From assembly GCA_002399975.1 (NCBI GenBank), contig DHER01000089.1, positions 1-64,000 of the forward strand: DNA of 64,000 nt, in the 5' to 3' direction. This DNA is from Firmicutes bacterium UBA4845 (GTDB lineage Bacteria; Bacillota; Clostridia; Tissierellales; Sedimentibacteraceae). Made by a program: the position numbers and the translations under genes. The stretch's first letter is position 1. Every line of letters starts with the position of its first letter. Below, in pieces: positions 28,066 to 37,061 of this stretch. The notes under the pieces were generated by a model, which saw only the letters and a program-made list of their open reading frames with translations, made no database searches and was not told the DNA's origin.

Positions 28066-28550
28066 TTTTTATTCCTTTCTGGTGCTTTTCACCTGTATTA
28101 TTTATTTGCACCCGGCATCTTATACCGTATGTGCGCCCGGACGCTTTACGCACACCTGATTTATATGAACTTTTTTATCCTGATCGCTACTTCTCTGCAT
28201 TTTCATATAAAACTGCTATTCCCTTTAGCCTTTTCCCAATATGCCGGGGAACGGCGCATACCGGAAAATCCACGTTAACGGCTACCGGCCCGCAAAGCCG
28301 CGGCAGTCTGAGCCTTCCGCCGGATTGGAAGCTGTATCTCAACGCAAATGATACATCCGGTATTTCCGGTATTGAATCAACTTACCGGACGCGTCTTTTA
28401 ATGTTAATGCTATAATGCTTGTCCGATTTTATGCTGCTTACGTTTTTCGTTATGTATTATGTATATTTCCGTTATGTTTTTAAGATAAGCAGATAGCCCA
28501 AATCTCCGATTTGGTGTCAGCCGCTTATCCAGAACGCATGTGAGGGGAAA
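28066..28550 (-). other. Long leader between riboswitch terminator and DUF4430 gene
   Basis: About 480 bp with mixed, GC-richer composition. One minus-strand frame (about 28220-28410) stays open and encodes GGRLRLPRLCGPVAVNVDF, but it has no ribosome site and I do not recognise it, so I do not call a gene. GAAAGGAA before 28065 is the ribosome site of the DUF4430 gene. Confidence 0.4.
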
Positions 28551-28588
28551 TAAAAAACGACCGCAACAATCAATTGATTGTCACAGCC
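28551..28588 (-). terminator. Expression-platform terminator of the cobalamin riboswitch
   Basis: On the minus strand 15 bases (28588-28574) pair with the next 15 (28573-28559) with no mismatch if G-U pairs are allowed, followed by a run of six T. It lies about 35 bases after the aptamer and before the DUF4430 gene, consistent with shut-off by cobalamin. Confidence 0.8.
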
Positions 28589-28624
28589 GTATTCCTGCGA
28601 TACTATCCTGCCGCCTCGTTTTCA

Positions 28625-28850
28625 CAAATCCATAGGAGGCCGATTCTTTGTAGGTCTTCTGACTTGCGTCTTGGCACATAAACCTGCCAATCAGGCTCTG
28701 CCTTCCCAGGTGGATTTCCCAGTGACTGACTTTCGTCAACGAGCATTGATTATGAACGCTTACAGCGGCGGTACCGTCGGGACTTTAACCCGATTCCCTT
28801 GTCCATCCCCGCAGGATTTACAAACGCTGCGGAGCCACAAAATTTATATT
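28625..28850 (-). promoter_or_regulatory. Cobalamin riboswitch
   Basis: The minus strand shows the class-defining blocks in order: GACAAGGGAATCGGGT, TAAAGTCCCGACGGTACC, GCCGCTGTAAGCG, TCACTGGGAAATCC, CTGGGAAGGC and AAGTCAGAAGACCTAC. It is followed by a terminator and the secreted DUF4430 gene. Confidence 0.92.
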
Positions 28851-28904
28851 TAATTTTAATTAAAAAGGCTTAACGTATTAAATTTATTAATATGCTTTGT
28901 TAAA

Positions 28905-28932
28905 TGTTATATCATGGTTAGAGTTTTGTCAA
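28905..28932 (-). promoter_or_regulatory. Probable promoter of the cobalamin riboswitch transcript
   Basis: TTGACA at 28927-28932 on the minus strand, with TATAAC or TAACAT 15 to 17 bases downstream, about 55 bases before the aptamer. Confidence 0.6.
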
Positions 28933-29079
28933 TGGAGTTTTTCAATTATTTTTATCGTTTATTGTCGAAAAATAAATGATTTTAGCATTTACACCGATAT
29001 TTTCTTATTTTTACTTAAAATACCATATAACATCCCCTTTGTCAATCGCCGGTTTTCCGACAAATAACTTTACACGACG

Positions 29080-29139
29080 TTCCTGCTGCTGTGAATTTAT
29101 TTTTGATTGTGCCTGTTTTTCATCATCTGCCTCTTTTCT
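29080..29139 (-). repeat. Direct repeat copy B at the island boundary (Rpn-type 3' relic)
   Basis: Aligns with 19622-19681 at 50 of 60 positions. On the minus strand it reads EADDEKQAQSKINSQQQERR, matching EADNEKQ of copy A. Only this end of the gene remains, lying directly after the methyltransferase stop. Confidence 0.7.
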
Positions 29140-29161
29140 CAAGGGAAGGTGCGGATTCACC

Positions 29162-29905
29162 CTATATTTTTTTCCCGTATATCTTATACACATCCTCCGT
29201 ATAGTTTCCTTCACCGTCGTAAATATACAGGGGCGGGTCGAATTTCAGCTCAGAATTTCCGCTTTTTGAAGCACGAATCAATATCATGTTTGGCCTTGCC
29301 GCCGACCTGGGATGAACAAACCGCATATGCTTCGGCTCTAAACAGTATTTGCGCAGCAGGCATATTATATCGGCCAGCCTGTCGGGGCGGTGCACCATGT
29401 AAAATCGTCCTTGCTGCTTAAGAAGAGCCGCGGCCGTACTTATTACATCCTCCAATGTGCATTTGATTTCATGCCTTGATATTGCCTTTTGGCCTAAAGG
29501 ATTAATAATCCCGCTGTTGTTCAGCTTATACGGAGGATTTGAAATAACCGCGTCAAAAGAATTAGGTTCCAAGTAATTCAATGCATCATTTAAATCAATA
29601 TTAAGTATTTTAATTTTTCCCTGCAGGTCATTAAGGGCAACGCTTCTTTCTGCCATATCTGCAACTTCTTCCTGTATTTCTATGGCATATGCTTTTGAAT
29701 AGTTTCTTTTGCCGCTTAACAATATAGGTATTATGCCGGTTCCTGTTCCCAAATCAGCTATTTTCGAATTATTTTTGATGTCGCAGTAATTAGTAAGCAA
29801 TACCGCGTCCATACCAAAGCAGAACCATTTTTTATTTTGGATGATTCTTAAACCGCCGCACTGCAAATCCTCAATTTTTTCATTTTCTTTTAATTCGATT
29901 TCCAT
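29162..29905 (-). CDS. tRNA1(Val) (adenine-N6)-methyltransferase-like (TrmN6/YfiC family)
   Basis: 247 aa from ATG 29905, which follows GAAAGGTGAAACA. SAM-binding motif I is ADLGTGTGIIPILLS, the acidic loop is AIEIQ, and the catalytic motif is VISNPPY. This arrangement, with KWFCFGMDAVLLTNY at the front, is typical of the TrmN6 group that methylates tRNA adenine. The upstream ATG 29920 overlaps the ribosome site and is unlikely. Copy B of the Rpn relic follows its stop immediately. Confidence 0.88.
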   Translation of the reverse strand: MEIELKENEKIEDLQCGGLRIIQNKKWFCFGMDAVLLTNYCDIKNNSKIADLGTGTGIIPILLSGKRNYSKAYAIEIQEEVADMAERSVALNDLQGKIKILNIDLNDALNYLEPNSFDAVISNPPYKLNNSGIINPLGQKAISRHEIKCTLEDVISTAAALLKQQGRFYMVHRPDRLADIICLLRKYCLEPKHMRFVHPRSAARPNMILIRASKSGNSELKFDPPLYIYDGEGNYTEDVYKIYGKKI

Positions 29906-30237
29906 TGTTTCACCTTTCATACATTCGAATTAATTTGAAATCCTGCTGGGATACTTTACTCAATGTTCATAATTACATGACTATGTTTAACATATCTACA
30001 TTCAAATGTCAATATATTTGTTTTTTTGAGTTCTACAAAATATGAAACAAGTAAAAAATTATAAATTTTTTTGTTTTACCTATTTTGAATAAATTATTTT
30101 TATTTGTGATGCTTTTTATTTCTTTTAAAAATGGAAAAACTTAAAATTATGTTGATTGACTTAATTAACCTGCAGCGTTATAATGCATTTTGTGATATGA
30201 AGACATTTTAAAAATACTTATTAATGGGAACACAGCT
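29906..30237. other. Divergent intergenic region
   Basis: About 330 bp, very AT-rich, between trmN6-like and hypA. Apart from the hyp promoter I see nothing recognisable in it. Confidence 0.5.
30156..30184 (+). promoter_or_regulatory. Promoter of the hyp/hydrogenase operon
   Basis: TTGACT (30156-30161) and TATAAT (30179-30184), 17-base spacer, about 50 bp before hypA. Confidence 0.85.
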
Positions 30238-30582
30238 ATGCATGAGACATCATTAATGGAAAATTTAATAACCATTGCCGAAGGAGCATTGGAGGGTAAA
30301 AAAGCAAAAGTAAAAAGTGTAACACTATCGGTCGGCAAGCTTTCAAATGCATTGCCTGCCGCACTTTCTTTTGCCTTTAAAGCAATGACTCAAACAGGGC
30401 CGCTCCGTGGAGCAGAACTTATAATGGAGGAAATACCGGTGAAGGTGCGCTGTGAAAACTGCGGCCTGGAATATGAACCGGATGAATTCCCATATATATG
30501 CCCTAAATGTGAAGAAACCTATTATACAATTACACAAGGAGAAGACATATATATTGAAAGCTTAAATTGCCAAGAATTATAA
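30238..30582 (+). CDS. hypA: Hydrogenase nickel incorporation protein HypA
   Basis: 114 aa. It starts MHETSLMENL; His2 is the nickel ligand in the family. The zinc site is two CxxC pairs, CENCG and CPKC. With HypB it loads Ni into the hydrogenase large subunit. The ribosome site is weak. First gene of hypABFCDE. Confidence 0.95.
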   Translation: MHETSLMENLITIAEGALEGKKAKVKSVTLSVGKLSNALPAALSFAFKAMTQTGPLRGAELIMEEIPVKVRCENCGLEYEPDEFPYICPKCEETYYTITQGEDIYIESLNCQEL

Positions 30583-30737
30583 AGCCTTTATTTTTCAGGC
30601 TGTCTTTTCTGAAAAATGGCTGTAAGCTTATAACACCACAATCACAATTCATACGAGCAAAAGTATTCAACAAATTGCCGGAGAACTGACTATTTTAAAT
30701 GTTTTTCCCGAAGATAAGCGTATTAATGGAGGTATTT

Positions 30738-31403
30738 ATGGAAAAAATAGAGATTAAAAAGGATTTAAGAGAACTGAACAATAAAATTGCGATGCAAAAT
30801 AGAAGTGTTTTTAATGAAAACAGTATTTTTACCTTAAATATAATGGGTTCACCAGGCTCAGGAAAAACTACACTTCTGGAAAATATCCTTAAACCTCTGA
30901 CAGTTTCTTTTCGTATTGCTGTTATAGAAGGTGACCTTGCAACGGATAATGATTCTGAACGTATAAAAAAGCTTGGCGTTACGGCATTGCAAATTAACAC
31001 CAACGGTGGATGCCATCTAGATGCAAAGATGATACAGAAAGAATTATCCGGAATTGACCTAAATGACATTGACCTTTTAATAATAGAAAACGTAGGGAAT
31101 CTTGTTTGCCCAATATCCTATGATTTAGGAGAAGATATGCGTTTAGTTGTACTGAGCACTCCAGAGGGTGAAGATAAGCCTTTGAAATATCCGCCTGCGA
31201 TGCTTAATACAGACGCAGTAGTATTGACAAAAACTGATCTTGCACAATTTGTTGATGTTAATATAAAAATGATGGAAAAACATATAAAAGATATTAACCC
31301 AAAAGCATCTATTCTTAAAGCAGGAAAAATAGATGGAGTTTACAATGCAGACTGTGTAACAAAATTTATTGTAGAAAGTATTAATTCAAAGAAGGGAAAA
31401 TAA
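30738..31403 (+). CDS. hypB: Hydrogenase nickel incorporation GTPase HypB
   Basis: 221 aa from ATG 30738 after GGAGGT; the open frame upstream has no site. GTPase motifs: GSPGSGKTTLLEN (P-loop), EGDLATDND, and TKTDL. It lacks the His-rich nickel-storage N-terminus found in some homologues. It drives Ni delivery with HypA. 155 bp separate it from hypA; that gap holds only a small TTTTTCAG/CTGAAAAA hairpin. Confidence 0.95.
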   Translation: MEKIEIKKDLRELNNKIAMQNRSVFNENSIFTLNIMGSPGSGKTTLLENILKPLTVSFRIAVIEGDLATDNDSERIKKLGVTALQINTNGGCHLDAKMIQKELSGIDLNDIDLLIIENVGNLVCPISYDLGEDMRLVVLSTPEGEDKPLKYPPAMLNTDAVVLTKTDLAQFVDVNIKMMEKHIKDINPKASILKAGKIDGVYNADCVTKFIVESINSKKGK

Positions 31404-33647
31404 ATGAATAGATATTCTGTTGAAGTAAATGGAATTGTACAAGGTGTAGGATTTCGCCCTTTTACTTTCAGAACTGCCAAGGCGTTTAACCTTTGCGGCT
31501 TTGTACAGAATACTTCAGAGGGTGTTTTAATAGAAATTCAAGGAGAAAGAAATAATTGCAATACATTTGTTTCAACATTAAAAAACAATCCTCCCCCTCT
31601 GGCATATATCGAAGATATAAAGATTACTAAAAGGCCACTTAAAAATGAATCTGACTTTGTAATACTTGCAAGCAGTAAAGGAACACGAAATACTTTAATA
31701 TCACCTGATATAGGTATATGTGACGACTGTGCGGCAGACATAAAGGACAAAGCAAACCGACGTTATAAATATGCTTTTACCAATTGTACAAACTGCGGGC
31801 CGAGATTTACCATAGTATATGACATACCATATGATAGAAAAAACACTACTATGAAAGAGTTTAAATTGTGTGATAAATGCAGCCGCGAATTTGAAGACCC
31901 GAAAGACCGCCGTTTTCATGCACAGCCCAATGCATGTCCAAAATGCGGTCCTCAACTTATCTTTTATTACAAAGGAAAAATTTTGCATCAAGATCCCTAC
32001 GAACTCTTTAAGCAGTTCATAGCTCAAGGAAAAATTGTTGCCACTAAAGGCATTGGAGGTTATCATTTAGCTTGTGATGCAAAAAATGAGCAGGCTGTTG
32101 CGAGGCTTAGAAATAAGAAATCCAGGTACAATAAGCCTCTTGCTGTTATGATGAATAGTTTGAACGTAGTTAAAAAATATTGCCTGATTAGTTCAGAGGA
32201 ACAGAAACTGTTAACATCTCCTGTTAAGCCGATTCTACTTTTAAAAAAGAAAAAAAATTGTCCCATATCGGAAAGCACAACTATGATGAATAAAAGATTG
32301 GGCGTCATGCTTCCATACACTCCTCTTCATTGTATATTGATGGAGGATCAGGAGGCACTTGTTATGACAAGCTGCAACTCTTCCGGTTTACCAATGATAT
32401 ATAAAGATGATGATATAATGCAGTCACAGATTTCAGATGCTGTACTTACCCATAACAGGAGAATTTGCAGGCGCATTGATGACAGCGTATGTATTGTAGT
32501 AAAAGGGAAAGTACATTTAATCAGACGTGCTCGAGGTTATGTTCCGGAACCTTTAAAAATTGAAGGCAATAATTATAACATACTTGCAATGGGAGCACAG
32601 CAAAAAAACACTTTTTGTCTTTTGAAAAAAGAAAATGCTTTTATAAGCGGACATATGGGCGATTTGGATGAACTAGAAACAGAAAAATATTATAAAAACG
32701 AGATTGAAACATTTACTAGAATCTTTGATGCTAAGCCTGAAGCTGTTGCCTGTGATTTGCATCCTGATTACGTTTCTACAAGACTGGCTGATTTAAATTA
32801 TAAGGGCATTCCCATACTTAAAATACAGCATCATCATGCACATTTTGCATCTGTTCTGGCAGAACACGGAATTGCAGATGATGATGTTTTGGGGCTGATA
32901 TTTGATGGTACCGGATATGGCGAAGATGGATGTATTTGGGGAGGTGAAGCTCTCATTGGCAGTATCAAAAAAAGTGTGAGAATAGGCCATCTGCTTAATT
33001 TCCCTCTCTTAGGAGGTGAAGCAGCAGTAAAAGAGCCATGGAGAACCGCACTTGCTTTGGCGGATATTTCCATAGGAAGAGAATATGCATCTTCATTATT
33101 CCCCGAATATAGTAAAAATTCAAAGACCTTGTTTCAAGCCCTGGATTCGAATATCAATTCACCGCTTACTTCTTCCATGGGAAGGTTGTTTGACGGTGTT
33201 GCTGCTTTGATAGATTTAAGAAGGACAGCCAGCTATGATGGACAGCCGGCTATAGAACTTCAGCAGATAATAGATGAAAATTCAAACGGTTCATATCATT
33301 TTGATGTTACAAATAAAGATAATATGTTTATTTTTGACTGGCGGCAGGTTATTCGCGAAATTGTTTCAGACTTAAAATCAAATGTTCCGCCTGGGGCAAT
33401 TTCATTAAAATTTCACAATGCCATTGTAGATTTAACAGCTAATATTGCTGTTCTGATAAGAGAAAAAAACAAAACAAAAGTTGTGGCACTGTCAGGAGGT
33501 GTTTTTCAAAATGACTACCTTCTTGAAAAATGCAGTAAAGTACTTGAAAACAACGGTTTTACAGTATACTCCAATGAAAAAGTTCCTGCAAATGACGGCG
33601 GTATATCTTTTGGTCAGTCAGCAGCTGCGGCCTATAGAATGAGGTGA
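31404..33647 (+). CDS. hypF: Carbamoyltransferase HypF
   Basis: 747 aa. Domains in order: acylphosphatase-like (residues 1-90, GIVQGVGFRPF), two zinc-finger-like Cys pairs (CDDC, CTNCGPRF, CDKC, CPKCG; about 105-190), YrdC-like (about 200-380), and the Kae1-like carbamoyltransferase with HHHAHFASVLAEHG near 475 and LSGGVFQND near the end. It makes the cyanide ligands of the [NiFe] centre from carbamoyl phosphate with HypE. Its stop is five bases before the hypC ATG. Confidence 0.97.
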   Translation: MNRYSVEVNGIVQGVGFRPFTFRTAKAFNLCGFVQNTSEGVLIEIQGERNNCNTFVSTLKNNPPPLAYIEDIKITKRPLKNESDFVILASSKGTRNTLISPDIGICDDCAADIKDKANRRYKYAFTNCTNCGPRFTIVYDIPYDRKNTTMKEFKLCDKCSREFEDPKDRRFHAQPNACPKCGPQLIFYYKGKILHQDPYELFKQFIAQGKIVATKGIGGYHLACDAKNEQAVARLRNKKSRYNKPLAVMMNSLNVVKKYCLISSEEQKLLTSPVKPILLLKKKKNCPISESTTMMNKRLGVMLPYTPLHCILMEDQEALVMTSCNSSGLPMIYKDDDIMQSQISDAVLTHNRRICRRIDDSVCIVVKGKVHLIRRARGYVPEPLKIEGNNYNILAMGAQQKNTFCLLKKENAFISGHMGDLDELETEKYYKNEIETFTRIFDAKPEAVACDLHPDYVSTRLADLNYKGIPILKIQHHHAHFASVLAEHGIADDDVLGLIFDGTGYGEDGCIWGGEALIGSIKKSVRIGHLLNFPLLGGEAAVKEPWRTALALADISIGREYASSLFPEYSKNSKTLFQALDSNINSPLTSSMGRLFDGVAALIDLRRTASYDGQPAIELQQIIDENSNGSYHFDVTNKDNMFIFDWRQVIREIVSDLKSNVPPGAISLKFHNAIVDLTANIAVLIREKNKTKVVALSGGVFQNDYLLEKCSKVLENNGFTVYSNEKVPANDGGISFGQSAAAAYRMR

Positions 33648-33652
33648 TGATA

Positions 33653-33877
33653 ATGTGTCTTGCAATCCCTGGAACAATAAAAAAAATAGATGGCATGGAA
33701 GCCTATGTTGATTATGGCGGCGTATCCAAATGTGCAAGTATCAGATTGGCAGAAAATGCTAAAGTAGGAGATATAGTCCTTGTACATGCAGGTTTCATAA
33801 TTCAAATTCTGGATAAGGAAGATGGTAAAGAACTGCAGAAACTTGTAGAGGAAACCATGGGAATAGTATATAGATGA
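33653..33877 (+). CDS. hypC: Hydrogenase assembly chaperone HypC
   Basis: 74 aa, starting MCLAIPG; Cys2 is the conserved Fe(CN)2CO-binding residue after Met removal. ATG 33653 follows GAGGTG. YVDYGGV and VHAGFIIQILD are the family's later motifs. Its last codons overlap hypD by four bases. Confidence 0.97.
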   Translation: MCLAIPGTIKKIDGMEAYVDYGGVSKCASIRLAENAKVGDIVLVHAGFIIQILDKEDGKELQKLVEETMGIVYR

Positions 33878-34938
33878 AATACAATATAAAGGATATTATA
33901 GAAGCAATTAAACGGCTTGCAGATAACTTCGATAAAATTAATATAATGGAAGTATGTGGCACACATACTGCTAATATACAAAAATACGGGATACCGTCTA
34001 TTCTCCCTGATAATATTAGACTGATATCGGGCCCAGGTTGTCCTGTTTGTGTAACGTCACAAGAAGACATTAGCCGGGCTGTATCTATTGCCGACAAAGA
34101 TGACGTAATTTTTACCTGCTTTGGAGACATGATGCGTGTTCCTTGCGGCAATAAAAGTTTATATTCTTTACGTGAAGGTGGAAGTGATATAAGAATTGTT
34201 ACGTCTCCCATGGACGCTTTGCAAATATCTTTAGAAAATCCTCAAAAACAGGTAGTGTACTTTGGTATAGGTTTTGAAACAACTGCCCCTCATACAGCAG
34301 CATTGATTGAAGAAGCATATAAACAAAATATTAAAAATATAAGTGTATTAAATTCTCATAAAACCATGCCTCCGGCGATTACATCTTTATTAAAGAATAA
34401 ATGCGGAATTGATGCATTGCTTTGTCCCGGGCATGTGGCAGTTATAACAGGTTCGGATGCATTTTCTTTTATCCCCGAAAAACTTAAACTGCCTGCAGCT
34501 ATTGCGGGATTTGAAGCTTATGAAATACTTGCGGCAATTTTAAGCTTACTGTCAATGCTAAAGGGTAATATTACAGAATGTATTAACATGTATCCTGGAG
34601 CCGTAACAAAAACCGGAAATCAAACAGCACTCAAGCTTATAAATAGTGTTATGGAACCATGTGATGCAGTATGGCGCGGCCTTGGAAATATTCCAAACAG
34701 CGGTTTGAAATTCCGTTATAAATATGCCGCATTTGATGCTTCTAAACGATTTAAAATTACGAAAAGTATATCTGAAGAGCCAAATGGCTGCCTTTGCTCA
34801 CAGATACTGCGAGGAGAAAACTTACCGTTTGATTGTAAGCACTTTAGTATAAACTGCACTCCCGATAATCCGTTGGGACCCTGCATGGTTTCATCAGAGG
34901 GAAGCTGTTCTGCATATTATCGTTACAAAACTGTTTAA
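33874..34938 (+). CDS. hypD: Hydrogenase assembly protein HypD
   Basis: 354 aa. EVCGTHT, GPGCPVCVT and FGIGFETTAPHTAA carry the conserved cysteines and fold; the C-terminal cysteines CLCSQILRGE, DCKHFSINC and GPCMVSSEGSC bind the [4Fe-4S] cluster. It is the scaffold with HypC for assembly of the Fe(CN)2CO group. Confidence 0.97.
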   Translation: MKYNIKDIIEAIKRLADNFDKINIMEVCGTHTANIQKYGIPSILPDNIRLISGPGCPVCVTSQEDISRAVSIADKDDVIFTCFGDMMRVPCGNKSLYSLREGGSDIRIVTSPMDALQISLENPQKQVVYFGIGFETTAPHTAALIEEAYKQNIKNISVLNSHKTMPPAITSLLKNKCGIDALLCPGHVAVITGSDAFSFIPEKLKLPAAIAGFEAYEILAAILSLLSMLKGNITECINMYPGAVTKTGNQTALKLINSVMEPCDAVWRGLGNIPNSGLKFRYKYAAFDASKRFKITKSISEEPNGCLCSQILRGENLPFDCKHFSINCTPDNPLGPCMVSSEGSCSAYYRYKTV

Positions 34939-34955
34939 GAAGGAGAATTAAAGAT

Positions 34956-35957
34956 ATGGAACACAAAATTACTATGTCCCATGGTTCGGGCGGAGAAAAG
35001 TACAGAGAATTGGTACAGGAAATATTCCTTCCGGCTTATTGCAATGAATATTTAAGCCCTCTTACCGATTCGGCCATTTTAGCAGGTGAAGGGAAAATTG
35101 CTATGACTACAGACAGTTATGTGGTGAAACCTCTTTTTTTCCCCGGAGGCAATATAGGAAATATGTCTGTCAGCGGAACCGTAAATGATCTTGCAGTAAG
35201 CGGAGCGTTACCAAAATATATATCCGTCGGTATGATTATAGAAGCTGGCCTCGAAATAAAAGTGTTAAAAAGGATTGTGGATTCTATCGCAGACACAGCC
35301 AAAAAGGCAGGTGTTAAGATTGTTACCGGAGATACAAAGGTTGTGGAAAGCAAAAGTGCCGATGGTATTTTTATTAATACTGCAGGTGTGGGAGTTTTCC
35401 CTTCCGGCAGAAAAATACCTTCTCAAAAAATTAAGGCCGGTGACAAGATTATTGTCAGCGGATGCATTGCTTCCCATGGCATGGCGGTTATGAATGCTCG
35501 AAACAACCTGGGTTTTCTTCCGCCTATAGAAAGCGATGCTGCTCCCCTGGGGAATCTTGTAAGTGCAATATTTAAACATGATGATTACATCGTACATGCA
35601 ATGCGTGATCCCACAAGAGGAGGAGTTGCAGCTACGCTGTGTGAATGGGTCACATCCGGTACAGACATTGTTATTTATCAAAAATCCATACCAATACGAT
35701 CAGACGTATCTGCAGCCTGCAGGCTGCTGGGACTCGATCCCCTTCATATTGCAAATGAAGGTGTAATATTGTTTTCAGTTCCTGAAAATTGCGCAAACGA
35801 TGTACTGTCAGTACTTAGAAAGGAGGAATATGGAAAATATTCAGCAATAATAGGTGAAGTAAGAGAAGGCAGCGGAACTGTTAGCGCCATAACAGACTTT
35901 GGCTCAAAAACAAGAATTATGATGCCAAAAGGTGAGATCCTTCCAAGGATTTGTTAG
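34956..35957 (+). CDS. hypE: Carbamoyl dehydratase HypE
   Basis: 333 aa, PurM/AIR synthase fold. MSHGSGG at the start, DSYVVKPLFFPGG, and the functional C-terminal PRIC whose terminal Cys receives the carbamoyl group from HypF. AAGGAG precedes the ATG. Confidence 0.97.
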   Translation: MEHKITMSHGSGGEKYRELVQEIFLPAYCNEYLSPLTDSAILAGEGKIAMTTDSYVVKPLFFPGGNIGNMSVSGTVNDLAVSGALPKYISVGMIIEAGLEIKVLKRIVDSIADTAKKAGVKIVTGDTKVVESKSADGIFINTAGVGVFPSGRKIPSQKIKAGDKIIVSGCIASHGMAVMNARNNLGFLPPIESDAAPLGNLVSAIFKHDDYIVHAMRDPTRGGVAATLCEWVTSGTDIVIYQKSIPIRSDVSAACRLLGLDPLHIANEGVILFSVPENCANDVLSVLRKEEYGKYSAIIGEVREGSGTVSAITDFGSKTRIMMPKGEILPRIC

Positions 35958-35984
35958 TTAAGGTATTTTTATAAAAAATCATGT

Positions 35985-36022
35985 ATGAAGCAACTGGCAA
36001 ATGTTAATTTGTCCTGCTTCAT
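35985..36022 (+). other. Hairpin between hypE and the hydrogenase genes
   Basis: ATGAAGCA (35985-35992) pairs with TGCTTCAT (36015-36022), with an inner CAAAT/ATTTG helix. No T-run follows directly, so it may be an mRNA processing or stability site rather than a terminator. Confidence 0.45.
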
Positions 36023-36056
36023 GGCAAATTCTTTTAAATAAGGTTATATCAAAATT

Positions 36057-37061
36057 ATGAATAGATATATAATGATAGCAGGTATATTGATACCTCTTAT
36101 TGGATCATTATTTCTTCCGCTTATTGGAAGATATAATGAAAAATTTAGAAATATAATGGCTTTGGTTTTTACATTAGCTGCCTTGGTTTGTGCGGGAGGT
36201 GCGCTTCCCGGCGTATTATCCAGAGAGCCTTATGCAATTCGCTTTGCACTGCCTCTTGGACTAAGCTTCGGCTTTTACGGAGACGCTCTTGCAGTGTTTA
36301 TGGCACTGACAGCAGCATCTGTAAGTTCAGTTATTGTAATATATTCATACGGATATATACATGAAGAAGACAATCAAAACGAATACTACATGATGATTTG
36401 TCTGTTTGTAGGAGCCATGATGGGATTGGTTTATTCAACAAACTTAATTGCAATTTATACATTTTGGGAAATTTCGTCATTATGTTGTTGGAGATTAATC
36501 GGTTTTTATCGTACTGAACTAACTGTTCAGCGAGCAGACAAAGCATTTATCATTACAGTATTTGGTGCACTGATAATGCTTATAGGTTTCATAGGAATAT
36601 ATGGTAAAACAGGAACCTTTGAACTTACTGCAATGAAGGGTATACACATTCCGGCATGGACAGTCGTATTGATTCTCTTTGGTATATTGTCCAAATCGGC
36701 AACTTATCCTCTTCATAGCTGGCTGCCGGACGCAGGCGTTGCTCCATCACCTGTTACTTCACTTTTACATGCAGCAGTGCTTGTAAAAATCGGCGTATAC
36801 GCATATGCAAGGTTTTTTGTTTTAACTTTTAAAATTGATCAGGTATTTACCACGGCAGTCCCTGCTATTGCTGGTATCAGCGCAATAATAAGTGCAGGAG
36901 TTGCATTCCGCGAAAATGATATAAAACGTGTTGTGGGATATTCAACTATCAGCCAACTTGCTTTTATTTTGATGGGATTATCCAGTGGTACAAAAATAGG
37001 ATTTATAGGTGGACTTTTGTATATCTTGGCTCACAGTGTTGCAAAAGGAGGATTATAAGGC
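36057..37061 (+). pseudogene. NuoL-like proton-translocating subunit, 3' truncated
   Basis: 334 aa with about ten membrane helices. It carries the antiporter-family motifs: FWEISSLCCW (acidic residue in TM5), LFGILSKSATYPLHSWLPDA (TM7 Lys), SLLHAAVLVK and YSTISQLAFILMG. The frame ends abruptly in YILAHSVAKGGL-stop, a point where intact homologues run on for roughly 150 or more residues (usually FLCAG...). The next base starts the middle of another subunit. The gene is thus joined to its neighbour by a deletion, and the product lacks the last helices. Confidence 0.8.

Noticed and set aside
28131..28853. Plus-strand open frames over the cobalamin riboswitch region
   Set aside because: The conserved riboswitch on the other strand explains the sequence; no ribosome sites.
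30583..30737. Possible small gene between hypA and hypB
   Set aside because: Frames carry early stops and no ribosome site other than that of hypB; only a small hairpin is seen.
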